Origin: JBAVVD01 sp049697115
Lineage (GTDB): Bacteria > Acidobacteriota > Aminicenantia > Aminicenantales > UBA4085
DNA: 41,559 nt
Direction of reading: 5' to 3'
Assembly (NCBI GenBank): GCA_049697115.1
Contig: JBAVVD010000019.1
Coordinates: 1 to 41,559 of the forward strand
Of this stretch, positions 7,099 to 14,610 are shown one piece after another. The translations under genes were made by a program, and so were the position numbers. Position 1 is the stretch's first letter, and each line of letters opens with the position of its first letter. Under the pieces are notes generated by a model. It worked only from the letters and a program-made list of their open reading frames with translations. It had not been told where the DNA came from and searched no databases.

Positions 7099-8382
7099 AT
7101 GAAAACTCTATTACGGGTCGTGGTCTGTGTGCTCGGTTGTTTTGGATTGATAGGCTATTCTCAACCAAAGGTCCTTGCTGAGAAGGTCCACGGCCAGATC
7201 ATTAAAAGGACCGAGAGCATTTTTGCTTCATTGCAGGCACTGAGAAGAGATATCCATCAACACCCCGAGTTGTCCGGACAGGAAAAAAGGACATCCGCCT
7301 TGGTCAGTGAATACCTCTCCAACCTCGGCTTGGAAGTCAAAACCAACATTGGAGGTTTGGGTGTCGTTGGAATACTGAAGGGGGCAAACCCTGGCCCGGT
7401 CGTCGCCTGGCGTGCCGAAATGGATGCGCTTGCGGACAGTTATCCGGACAACGTGGCTTTTCAGTCAATCAACCCGGGCCTGAAACATAGCTGCGGCCAT
7501 GATGTCCATACGACCATCGCTCTGGGAATGGCCGATGTCTTAAGCTCACTGAAAACAAGATTAAAGGGAACTGTTCTATTCATATTTCAACCGTCCGAAG
7601 AGAATTTTTTGGGTGCCAAAGCCATGCTGGCTGACAACCTGTTCGGACCGCTGAAACCGGATGCCATTTTGGCCTTGCACCTCGGACCTCTTCCTGTCGG
7701 CACGGTGGCCGTCAAACCAGAGGAAATGTTCGCCTGCCGGGCTAAGATCACGATCGGGTTGAAGAATCTTTTAAATGAAGAAGAAGCGTTGAACATCTGT
7801 GCCGGCTTTCTGAATGAACTGAATACTCCCCCCGATCTGAATATTTTTTCTATACCGCTCGACGACAGCGAAAAAGGTCCTTTCAACCCTCAAAGTCCAC
7901 TCACAAGCTTTTTTGCCCTCGGCGGTTCCCCCAAGATGGAAAGGCAGAGCGACACCCTTCATAAGGTCGAGATCCACGTTTTCTGTTCGAGCCGGGCCAA
8001 TATCGAATCAGCAGTAGGAAAACTCAAGGAAGCATTCGGCAATTCAAAGCTCAAGGACAATGCGCAAACCGTCGAATATTCATTTCTCCAGCCGCCAGTT
8101 TACAATGATCCCCAGTTGACGGCGAAATCTTTCGAGATCATTCAAAGGTTGTTTGGGAAAAGCAGCCTGATGCCTCTTCATGGAGTCATCCCCGGTTTCA
8201 ATGACGATTTCGCTCTTTTTCAAAAAGAAACCAAGGGCGTTTATTTTATCCTGGGAGGATCGAATTTTGAAAAAGGCATTATTTCCATGCCCCACGCCCC
8301 GAATTTCGAAGTGGATGAAAGTTGCATCAGGACCGGGACGGCCCTTTTTTCTTCACTGCTTTATGAGTGGATGGATTATTGA
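7099..8382 (+). CDS. Secreted M20-family amidohydrolase/peptidase
   Basis: A 427-residue protein with a signal peptide (residues 1-28) and a good ribosome-binding site (GAGGAGAAGAAA-ATG). Motifs of the M20D aminoacylase/carboxypeptidase group are present: RRDIHQHPELSGQE, WRAEMDALADSYP, CGHDVHTTIALG (zinc ligands) and QPSEENFLGAKAM (catalytic and bridging Glu). DDFALF and HAPNFEVDE (C-terminal metal His) follow near the end. The middle dimerisation domain (about residues 215-330) is divergent. It should hydrolyse N-acyl or peptide bonds of small substrates in the periplasm or outside the cell. Its stop lies one base from the stop of the convergent PAD gene. Confidence 0.9.
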   Translation: MKTLLRVVVCVLGCFGLIGYSQPKVLAEKVHGQIIKRTESIFASLQALRRDIHQHPELSGQEKRTSALVSEYLSNLGLEVKTNIGGLGVVGILKGANPGPVVAWRAEMDALADSYPDNVAFQSINPGLKHSCGHDVHTTIALGMADVLSSLKTRLKGTVLFIFQPSEENFLGAKAMLADNLFGPLKPDAILALHLGPLPVGTVAVKPEEMFACRAKITIGLKNLLNEEEALNICAGFLNELNTPPDLNIFSIPLDDSEKGPFNPQSPLTSFFALGGSPKMERQSDTLHKVEIHVFCSSRANIESAVGKLKEAFGNSKLKDNAQTVEYSFLQPPVYNDPQLTAKSFEIIQRLFGKSSLMPLHGVIPGFNDDFALFQKETKGVYFILGGSNFEKGIISMPHAPNFEVDESCIRTGTALFSSLLYEWMDY

Positions 8383-8383
8383 C

Positions 8384-10039
8384 CTACCGAGGAGGAGACG
8401 ACGCGGGCCGCCGCGTGGCATTCGTTCCGCAGTGCACTTCGCCAAGGAATCGATGATAGGGATAAAAATTGTTGACGGCCAGGACCCGGCAGCCAAGCGG
8501 TTCGAGACGGTCCTTGACGGCCTGCAATAAAACATCTTTTCCGTTCAGCAGCGGACCGTGGGGATCGGGCACGATGAACGTGTTCCCCACCAATAGGCTG
8601 TTCACCATGTTGGTCGTCTCGGTGCTGTAGCGCCCGGCATATTTCTCCCCGGGCGAGCTGAACAGTACCGGAATTTCAATGATATCTTCGTCGGCGACAC
8701 CGAGTCCTTCCTGTAGCGTTCGACGAACTCCGTCGATCTTTTTCTGAACGAACTCCTGGGCGGCCATCAGGTCCTTATCGTTCAACGCCTCGGCCAACGG
8801 CCGTTCGTATTCCCCGGGCGCGTCGCCTTCGTGCATCGTACCCCTATTAAGCAGGCTGCCGGGCGCGAGTTCCTCGGTTTTTTTTAATATTTCAACGGCC
8901 AGCCTCGCTGAGGGTATCAACATTCGATAAGGCCGGCCCACCCGGGAGGACACCCAGGAGACGGTTTCATCCACATGGCCGATGATGAGCCACGATGTAT
9001 CGAGCCACAGCACGGGTACCTGGGCGCCCTGAGCCTCGAGAAACTCAATGACTTCAGGATGCATGGCCCGCTCACCTTGAGTGCCCGCATAAATTCGGCC
9101 CTGTGGGAATTTCCGACTCTTAACCTTCACCGCAGGGCTCACTTCCAGGTTTCCAAACCAGTCGATCCATTGTGCCCAGTCGCCCCGGTATTTTCCTTTT
9201 TGAATTGTACCGAAATCTTTGCCCAGGAGTTTCTTGGCCAACAGACCGTCGAGCTTCTTGCCGCGATTTCCCTGAAGGACGATATGAATCAGGCGCTGTC
9301 CGTCGGTGGCCAAGCCGATTTCCATGGCGTCCTGAATCCAAATATCATATTTCGGCAGGGCGGCATCTTCGAAAACCTTGAGCTCGGCGCCCGCCGCTTG
9401 GACGAGCGGCGCGAGGTCGGCCACAAATTGCTCTGTGAGGTCGGTCTTGACCACATGAACGGAATCGACGGGATCAAGGCAGCAGGAGATCAAGAACGGA
9501 GCAACGGTGCATGTAACCCTTTCTTCTTGGAGTGGGCGTCCTTCCCTTGTTTCAAAAAAAATTATCAATTCGAGCTCCGGTGGGCGCCCCGCATCGGCAA
9601 AGTCGGTCGCCTCAACGCCGATGAGAACTCCGTTCCGCTTCACTTCGTCTGAGTTCAAGGCCACAGGCCCCTGGATCAGCTGAAAGCCTCCGGCCGAAGA
9701 GTCGCCTATGAACGCCCGGGCGAAGCGGGTCCACGGCTCTGCTATTTCGATGCGGACGGCGGCTCTCCGGGGAAGGGCCTTGTTGGGTTTGATCCGTATT
9801 TGGAGCATCTCCTCATCTGCCGCTCGGCACACGACCGGAGCCCTGCCGTCGGGAATGCCGTCTCCGTCGTCATCGTCAATATTGGGGATGATCACATTCG
9901 ACCGGAGGTTTTCCTGCGACGGTGCATGATCTGTCCTCAATGCGCCTGCGGCGATGGCTGCGGCTAGGGCGAAAAGGAAGCAAAGGCCAGGGATCGCATC
10001 GCGGGCGGGCCTTAAGGACAGAGGGCGGGGCAGGATCAT
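8384..10039 (-). CDS. Secreted protein-arginine deiminase (PAD family)
   Basis: A 551-residue protein with a signal peptide or anchor (residues 1-33). Residues about 50-180 resemble the PAD middle domain and contain an Asp-rich stretch (DDDDGDG, 55-61) that could bind calcium. Residues about 180-551 match the PAD catalytic domain along its length. They include IWIQDAMEIG (Asp237), FGNLEVSPAV, IIGHVDE (His355, Asp357) and GEVHCGTN (Cys537). These correspond to Asp350, His471, Asp473 and Cys645 of human PAD4, so all four catalytic residues are present. The reaction is calcium-dependent conversion of peptidyl-arginine to citrulline. A GGAG lies just before the ATG. The gene is visibly richer in GC than most neighbours, consistent with transfer. 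Confidence 0.92.
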   Translation of the reverse strand: MILPRPLSLRPARDAIPGLCFLFALAAAIAAGALRTDHAPSQENLRSNVIIPNIDDDDGDGIPDGRAPVVCRAADEEMLQIRIKPNKALPRRAAVRIEIAEPWTRFARAFIGDSSAGGFQLIQGPVALNSDEVKRNGVLIGVEATDFADAGRPPELELIIFFETREGRPLQEERVTCTVAPFLISCCLDPVDSVHVVKTDLTEQFVADLAPLVQAAGAELKVFEDAALPKYDIWIQDAMEIGLATDGQRLIHIVLQGNRGKKLDGLLAKKLLGKDFGTIQKGKYRGDWAQWIDWFGNLEVSPAVKVKSRKFPQGRIYAGTQGERAMHPEVIEFLEAQGAQVPVLWLDTSWLIIGHVDETVSWVSSRVGRPYRMLIPSARLAVEILKKTEELAPGSLLNRGTMHEGDAPGEYERPLAEALNDKDLMAAQEFVQKKIDGVRRTLQEGLGVADEDIIEIPVLFSSPGEKYAGRYSTETTNMVNSLLVGNTFIVPDPHGPLLNGKDVLLQAVKDRLEPLGCRVLAVNNFYPYHRFLGEVHCGTNATRRPASSPPR

Positions 10040-10070
10040 GGACTCCAGCTCATATCAGGAATGGGGGACA

Positions 10071-10260
10071 TCAATCTCCTGGTCCAATGGAGAGGAACTG
10101 GAAGGATCTGTTTATATCCCGGTGGTTGGCCACCAGAACCAGGGTGTTTCCCTCTTCGATCGAAAAATCGGCCCTGGGACTAGCGAAAGACTGATCGCTC
10201 CTGACCACGGCGATGAGCGTTGAAAGGATATAAGTGCTTGACTTTTTCACGTAGTGCGAC
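10071..10260 (-). pseudogene. Fossil TrkA-C (RCK_C) domain
   Basis: On the minus strand an open frame without a start codon reads LIAVVRSD, then SPRADFSIEEGNTLVLVANH, and ends in TGA. This is the beta-alpha pattern of a TrkA-C domain: (V/I)aVxR, then P...xxGDxLvlvG. Such domains end potassium channels, Trk/Ktr subunits and cation antiporters. The rest of the gene is missing; a stop lies just upstream of this segment. It shows that a potassium- or cation-transport gene once lay upstream of the PAD gene. Confidence 0.5.
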
Positions 10261-10402
10261 GCTCCCTCTTATTACACTGGGAGTCGGTACCGGCCCTTAT
10301 AATAATATATTTCCGGCTACAGATCAAAGTCAAAAACGAGACCATTCTCGATTATATTCCCCAACACTGTTTTTTTACTCAAGTTGACATCAGCTTTTCT
10401 AA

Positions 10403-10651
10403 CCTGGTGCTACTGTAGAAGGAGTATTCTGGGTACAGGCTCAAGGGCTTTCTTCCTACGATGAGATCTTTTGGGGGGATATTCCCGTGCCAGAAAAGAT
10501 CCAGATCAAGACTCAAAAGGGATGGCCAATTCCATGGGCTGGACTTAGGTCACCGGATGCTGCGCACTTTGCCGAAGCCTTCTACAAAGAAGGTTCTTTT
10601 GGAACAACTTTTAATCCAGAAGATGGATATTCCTGTTTAAGGCCACCATGA
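10403..10651 (+). other. Open frame without a start codon, possible gene fragment
   Basis: Between an in-frame TAA at 10400 and a TGA at 10649 lies a coherent 82-codon frame. It contains no Met and has protein-like composition (VEGVFWVQAQGLSSYDEIFW, later GWPIPWAGLRSPDAAHFAEA). Its last 41 bases overlap the 3' end of the lipoprotein gene on the other strand. It may be an internal piece of a deleted secreted protein. I recognise no family. Confidence 0.25.
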
Positions 10652-10988
10652 AGTTCCGGGTGATTCGTCTTCCATGTCCGAAGACATCGACGAATTCTTT
10701 TTGAAGAACCTTGCATTGAACGACCATCCTGCCCCTGCTTTTCTCGATCATGATGGACAACAAGGGCGGCATCTCCTGGCCGACATGCCTTCCACTCTCG
10801 GCCCCGATGAATCCCGAGGCTTTATCTACGCTGTAGACCGTAAAGCCGATGTCATTGACAGCCCGGATGGATGCCATCCATACCTCTTCATAATCATAAT
10901 GATCCAGGAACATGGCTTCGGTGTGAATGGTCTGCTGGATACAGGAAACAGAAACCAGGGCCAGAAAAACTACGAAAAATTTTTTCAT
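10611..10988 (-). CDS. Small lipoprotein of unknown function
   Basis: A 125-residue protein from the ATG at 10988, which has GGAG six bases upstream; an ATG six bases earlier abuts that GGAG and is less likely. The signal peptide ends in the lipobox VSVSC. The mature part (DYEEVWMASIRAVNDIGFTV, VDKASGFIGAE, then a basic strand region) has the alternating pattern of a compact alpha/beta domain, like many small outer-membrane lipoproteins. No specific family is assigned. It lies alone between fossil sequences. Confidence 0.75.
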   Translation of the reverse strand: MKKFFVVFLALVSVSCIQQTIHTEAMFLDHYDYEEVWMASIRAVNDIGFTVYSVDKASGFIGAESGRHVGQEMPPLLSIMIEKSRGRMVVQCKVLQKEFVDVFGHGRRITRNFMVALNRNIHLLD

Positions 10989-11228
10989 GTCCATCTCCTA
11001 TCATAACGTTCGCTATCAAACATCGTCTTTGCCGCATCAATTTCAGCAAAATCCATGCCATGTGAATCTGACTTAAGAGGGGCCTGTTCGGATCAGTCCC
11101 TTTTGTCCTCTTTGGTAGACACTTGTCCCATGAACAAGGCGGAATCCCGCCTCCACGTTCAATTTTGCCTTATCCCTCGTCATGGATGAGAGGTCATGAA
11201 AAATATTCGGCCCCTGTCTCGGCGGCCA

Positions 11229-11373
11229 TCAGGACTTCTGGATAGGCGATATGAGGCGGGGGGGCTTTGATGCGATAAAGCTCAGCTTGAGGGGATTGAT
11301 GATTCTGTCCTTCACGGAGAAATCGGTGATACAGGCGATGACCTTCATCTCTCCTCCGATTAAAGTTGGCAAG
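11229..11373 (-). pseudogene. Degraded C-terminus of a second IS91-like transposase
   Basis: The frame IGGEMKVIACITDFSV, then DRIINPLKLSFIASKPP, aligns with the end of the remnant at 6682-7005 (EMRIIAFL..., DRILNHLKLTFVAERPPPP). The Cys-rich LTCPKC segment is collapsed to LPTL by a small deletion, and the polyproline tail is altered. It faces the opposite direction to the first remnant. The 4.2 kb between them hold the M20 peptidase, PAD, a TrkA-C fossil and the small lipoprotein. Confidence 0.55.
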
Positions 11374-11393
11374 TCATAATCACGATAAAAATA

Positions 11394-11426
11394 AAAAATG
11401 TAAAATCTACTTGACATTTTAATTTT
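11394..11426. repeat. Copy 2 of the dispersed 33-bp promoter-like repeat
   Basis: Matches 4714-4746 at 29 of 33 positions. This copy contains the consensus -35 TTGACA (11411-11416) used for the XRE gene. It sits immediately beside the degraded IS91-like remnant. Confidence 0.45.
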
Positions 11427-11438
11427 AAGCCTTAAACT
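11411..11438 (+). promoter_or_regulatory. Promoter of the XRE regulator operon
   Basis: TTGACA (11411-11416) and TAAACT (11433-11438) are separated by 16 bases. The expected start of transcription falls in the palindrome at 11440-11457, about 30 bases before the ATG at 11474. Confidence 0.5.
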
Positions 11439-11439
11439 A

Positions 11440-11457
11440 TGTAAAGTATGCTTTACA
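11440..11457. promoter_or_regulatory. Perfect palindromic operator
   Basis: TGTAAAG-TATG-CTTTACA is a perfect inverted repeat with 7-base arms. It overlaps the predicted transcription start, so a bound dimer would block RNA polymerase. Small XRE regulators paired with membrane proteins typically bind such dyads, so autoregulation by the gene at 11474 is inferred. Confidence 0.6.
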
Positions 11458-11473
11458 AATATGAGTCCCAATT

Positions 11474-11686
11474 ATGAGAGAGAAGGTCATTAACTTCATT
11501 AAGGAGCACCGCAAGCGCCTGGGTATGACTCAGGAGGATCTGGCAAAAAGGGCCGGAGTCTCGCGGCAGAGTATCATTTCCATCGAGCAGGGACGTTATA
11601 TCCCGAGTCTGCCGCTGGCATTGAAATTAGGGAAATTGTTTCAACGTTCTACGGATGAGCTTTTCGAGCTTAAGGAGGGGAGTTGA
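11474..11686 (+). CDS. Small XRE-family HTH transcriptional regulator
   Basis: A 70-residue protein that is almost entirely a HTH_3 domain: RLGMTQEDLAKRAGVSRQSI, then IEQGRYIPSLPLALKLGKLF. It lacks an effector domain, like the YgzD/YvaO-type repressors. Translation starts 17 bases after the palindromic operator; no good ribosome-binding site is seen, so the message may have a short unstructured leader. About 100 bases downstream on the same strand is a small membrane-protein gene. Such pairs are common, and the regulator usually represses its own operon until a membrane or stress signal relieves it. That last point is inference. Confidence 0.9.
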   Translation: MREKVINFIKEHRKRLGMTQEDLAKRAGVSRQSIISIEQGRYIPSLPLALKLGKLFQRSTDELFELKEGS

Positions 11687-11788
11687 ATGTTTCCCATTAA
11701 AGACAGGAGAACGTTCAATGAAAGAGAACAAAAAAATAATAGAATTCAAAATTCCATTATCAACTGGAATTGAAATAAGGAGGATGGA

Positions 11789-12040
11789 ATGTTGTTCCGT
11801 AAATTACTCAAAGATGAGGATTACCGGTCGCACCTGGGTGTGGGGCAGACTTGTCTGGGAATCGGTGTTCTGGGAATGGTGCTGGGTATGAGTCGGATTC
11901 TGGATTATATCATTTCCAATGAATCCGTATTGGACTTCAGCAAAGGATTATTCGTCGGGTTATCCAGCTGCTTGATTGTCTATTCGATCATACTGAGCAT
12001 CCAGAGCCTGATTTATCTGAAGCGGCAGAAAACCGATTAA
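11789..12040 (+). CDS. Small two-helix membrane protein, partner of the XRE regulator
   Basis: An 83-residue protein. AAGGAGG lies 5 bases before the ATG, an excellent ribosome-binding site. Two hydrophobic segments (about residues 20-43, CLGIGVLGMVLGM..., and 52-74, GLFVGLSSCLIVYSIILSI) are joined by a short charged loop, and both ends are charged. No family is recognised by name. Its placement after a small HTH gene resembles XRE/membrane-protein cassettes seen in many genomes. Function is unknown; signalling or sensing at the membrane is only a guess from context. Confidence 0.8.
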   Translation: MLFRKLLKDEDYRSHLGVGQTCLGIGVLGMVLGMSRILDYIISNESVLDFSKGLFVGLSSCLIVYSIILSIQSLIYLKRQKTD

Positions 12041-12055
12041 AGGAGATGATTCTTC

Positions 12056-12097
12056 ATGGATGAGCGCACGATTTATCACCATCCGGTCCGTTCCTGA
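12056..12097 (+). other. Short ORF after the XRE operon, probably a truncated third gene
   Basis: AAGGAG precedes an ATG by 10 bases and opens a 13-residue frame (MDERTIYHHPVRS) that ends 23 bases before the mutY 3' end. The strong ribosome-binding site with so short a product suggests the 5' end of a deleted third operon gene. Confidence 0.25.
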
Positions 12098-12119
12098 GTT
12101 ATTCATAAATGTCGGGAAA

Positions 12120-13214
12120 TCAGGGACATGTGCCGATTTTCTGAAATCCGTCACGTGACCCTGATTTTTTCTTTAGGCTTTCAAGAAAGCGGACGATCTT
12201 GGCGCTTCCGGACGGCAGGGGATAATTCCGGAGCGAACTCAGTTTCACCCAGCGCTGCCTTTTGTGTTGAAACCGGGGGGCGTTTTTCAACCGGCATTCA
12301 TAGACATACAGAGAAACCTGGAATTGGGTGTAGGAATGCCGGACTTTCGTCAGGAGCCGCGCCTGCTTGACCTCAGCGCCGAGCTCTTCTTTGATCTCGC
12401 GGTGAAGCGTATGGAGAAGCGTCTCGCGGGTTCTTCTCTTTCCGCCCGGAAACTCCCAGAGGTCCGCCAGAAGTCCTGATGAAGGCCTTTTCTGGATGAG
12501 ATATTGGCCCTCTTTTTGGATGATTCCGACCACGGCCTCAATCCTTCGGGTGCTCCTTTTTCTCGGCCTGGGGATGACTTCCTGTTCACCATGTGAGTAG
12601 GCCTGGCAGAAAGGTTGGACCGGGCACTGGAGGCAGAGTGGATTCCGGGCCCTGCAGATCAGCGCGCCGAGTTCCATCAACGCCTGATTGAAAACTCCGA
12701 AATTTTTTTGGGGGAAGTAGGAGCCCAGGTGGGACAGAAGAATTTTATCATTTTTAGAGACGGCTTCTCCCCGGAGCCTGACGATCCTCATCATGACCCG
12801 GCGCACATTGGCCTCCATCACAGGGAAAGGTTTGTCAAAAGCCAGGCTCAGCACAGCCGCTGTGATATACGGGCCGAAACCCGGAAGTCCCGCCAACTCT
12901 GCATAATCCCGGGGAATCCGGCCCTGGTATTTTTTCAGGATGATTTGAGCGGCGCTGTGGAGATTTTTTGCCCGCTGATAATAACCCAGACCCTGCCAGG
13001 CTTTGAGAACCTTTTGGACGGGTGCCCCGGCCAGTGCGCGGACATCCGGAAAGAGCTTCAGCCATTTCTCGAAATAGGGGATGACGGCGTTGACGGTCGT
13101 CTGCTGAAGCATGATTTCAGAGACCCAGATTCGGTAGGGATCGGTGGTTTTGCGCCAGGGCAGACTTCTTCGGTGATGATGGTACCACCGGATTAATTGA
13201 ATACTGAAATCCAC
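12120..13214 (-). CDS. mutY: A/G-specific adenine glycosylase (MutY) with intact Nudix box
   Basis: A 364-residue DNA-repair enzyme that removes adenine mispaired with 8-oxoguanine. Visible parts: WVSEIMLQQTTV with the catalytic Glu33, the helix-hairpin-helix LPGFGPYITAAVLSLAF, and the [4Fe-4S] cysteines C187, C194, C197 and C203 in C-x6-C-x2-C-x5-C spacing. The position of the catalytic Asp (Asp138 in E. coli) holds Glu134 (FPVMEANVRRV, codon GAG). The C-terminal domain keeps a canonical Nudix box (GX5EX7REUXEEXGU, residues 258-280), which is usually degenerate in MutY. The start is GTG, chosen because the family begins about ten residues before the LPWR motif. It lies 22 bases after the DUF4340 gene and is likely in the same operon. 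Confidence 0.92.
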   Translation of the reverse strand: MDFSIQLIRWYHHHRRSLPWRKTTDPYRIWVSEIMLQQTTVNAVIPYFEKWLKLFPDVRALAGAPVQKVLKAWQGLGYYQRAKNLHSAAQIILKKYQGRIPRDYAELAGLPGFGPYITAAVLSLAFDKPFPVMEANVRRVMMRIVRLRGEAVSKNDKILLSHLGSYFPQKNFGVFNQALMELGALICRARNPLCLQCPVQPFCQAYSHGEQEVIPRPRKRSTRRIEAVVGIIQKEGQYLIQKRPSSGLLADLWEFPGGKRRTRETLLHTLHREIKEELGAEVKQARLLTKVRHSYTQFQVSLYVYECRLKNAPRFQHKRQRWVKLSSLRNYPLPSGSAKIVRFLESLKKKSGSRDGFQKIGTCP

Positions 13215-13236
13215 CTGTGTGTTATGCGGATTGAAG

Positions 13237-14610
13237 TCAAGATTTTTTTTCAGTGGATTCAGCCGCCTTCCAGTCTTTGAGATCTTTGGGGAAATCCTCC
13301 AGGAAGACGGAGTCCACGCGGAAAAGGTAAGTGAACCGTGAATTCTTGACCACGACCTGCTTTTTCTCCGTGTCTTCCTTGCCGATAAGGATATGGATTA
13401 TTTTTCCCTTCTCCTTTTCTCCGATGTCCCGGCTCCAGATTTTCACTTCCGCCTGGGGCTTGTCCAGGCCGTATTCGGCCAGGCCCTTGGGCGGATCGAT
13501 GAATTCCACGGCCTCCAAGTTTTCCATCTTCCGGATAAAAGTCTCCACCTTGGAGCCGTCCACTGCATCTTTGGGAGCCGTATTAAAACGCCATTGGTCG
13601 TTTTCTCCCTTTATGGCGGTGAGATCCAGGCGGCCGTTCTTGAGCCAGAGCCGGCCGGCCTGCCAGCTGTTAAAGACCGCCACTTTCTTCTCCCGGAACG
13701 CGTCGGCCGTTTTCTCCAGTTGTGAAAGGACATCGCTCTCGGGAACGACGATCTGGCTGGACAGCGAGGTCGTGACATAGGTTTTTTCCGTATCTTTGTG
13801 GAGGAGAAATGTCACTTCTGTATTGGTCAGGGGCATGAGTAGAGTGACTTGATATTCGGGATTTTCCAGGCCGTATGTTTTTGTGTCCTCGGCCGTTTTT
13901 TCCTCCGAAATAAATTCTTTGGCTTTCAGGTTGGAGAGCGTGTCCAGGAGGCTTTCCATCTGGCTCGATCGGGCCAGAGCGGGCAGGGGCTTTTCAAAGA
14001 ACCACTCGTCTTCTTTTTTCTGAGCTTCCCATTGGATCTCTTTGGCCCGAAGCTGGATGGTCTTCACTTCCTGAGTTTCAAATTTAAAAATATCCTTCTG
14101 GCGAAAACCAAAAAGATTTTTCTCGAAAGTGCTCTTTAGAGAACTGGGGATGAGGACGATTCTTGGGTCTCCTTCTTTCTGGGCGAAAAACGTGTTGTCC
14201 AGCGGGTTCTCCATACCGATGAGTATTCTCATCGGTTGATCCGTTCCCTTGATCCAGAGCGCGACTTCCTTCTGAGGAATCTGGTATCTGGCCGGATCCG
14301 CGCCCTCTGGCTCCACCACCCTCTCAATCCTCAAATTGGAAAAATCTTCGACCAGGCGGTTGACTTCATATTTGTCCGCCCGGATGGACATCGGTTCAAT
14401 GATCCGCCAGTCGCCTTTTTCGTCCTTTTTGAAAGTGAGCGTTTCCGCCTCTTTTTTAAAAGTGATTTTCTCCACATCCTCCGAATTCAGAGCCAGCCAT
14501 TTTTCTTCCAGGGCGTTCTCTTTTTCTTTTCCCTTCTTTTCGAAGATAAGGACGAAAGTCAGCAGGGCGGCAAAAACAGCCAGGAGGATGACGGTCGTCC
14601 TGAATTTCAT
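13237..14610 (-). CDS. DUF4340 domain protein of the Gld-type ABC operon
   Basis: A 457-residue protein with one N-terminal membrane helix (residues 5-25) followed by a large soluble region. Repeated segments such as VEKITFKKEAETLTFKK and VKTIQLRAKEIQWEAQKK, each followed by KPxxxxAxxxxVxxLxxxLxxL-type helices, are characteristic of the DUF4340 fold. The start ATG overlaps the stop of the GldG-like gene (ATGA) and has GGAGGAGGT upstream. DUF4340 proteins accompany GldG/ABC_transp_aux proteins in many phyla. The role is inferred to be periplasmic, as an auxiliary part of the transporter. Confidence 0.9.
   Translation of the reverse strand: MKFRTTVILLAVFAALLTFVLIFEKKGKEKENALEEKWLALNSEDVEKITFKKEAETLTFKKDEKGDWRIIEPMSIRADKYEVNRLVEDFSNLRIERVVEPEGADPARYQIPQKEVALWIKGTDQPMRILIGMENPLDNTFFAQKEGDPRIVLIPSSLKSTFEKNLFGFRQKDIFKFETQEVKTIQLRAKEIQWEAQKKEDEWFFEKPLPALARSSQMESLLDTLSNLKAKEFISEEKTAEDTKTYGLENPEYQVTLLMPLTNTEVTFLLHKDTEKTYVTTSLSSQIVVPESDVLSQLEKTADAFREKKVAVFNSWQAGRLWLKNGRLDLTAIKGENDQWRFNTAPKDAVDGSKVETFIRKMENLEAVEFIDPPKGLAEYGLDKPQAEVKIWSRDIGEKEKGKIIHILIGKEDTEKKQVVVKNSRFTYLFRVDSVFLEDFPKDLKDWKAAESTEKKS

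Noticed and set aside
8975..9652. 225-residue plus-strand ORF opposite the PAD gene
   Set aside because: It is a shadow of the high-GC PAD coding sequence; the minus-strand product has a full family match with catalytic residues.
11718..11891. 57-residue ORF with an AGGAG site between the XRE gene and the membrane-protein gene
   Set aside because: Its second half overlaps the membrane-protein gene in another frame and becomes Trp/Cys-rich and unlike a protein; the downstream gene has the better ribosome-binding site.
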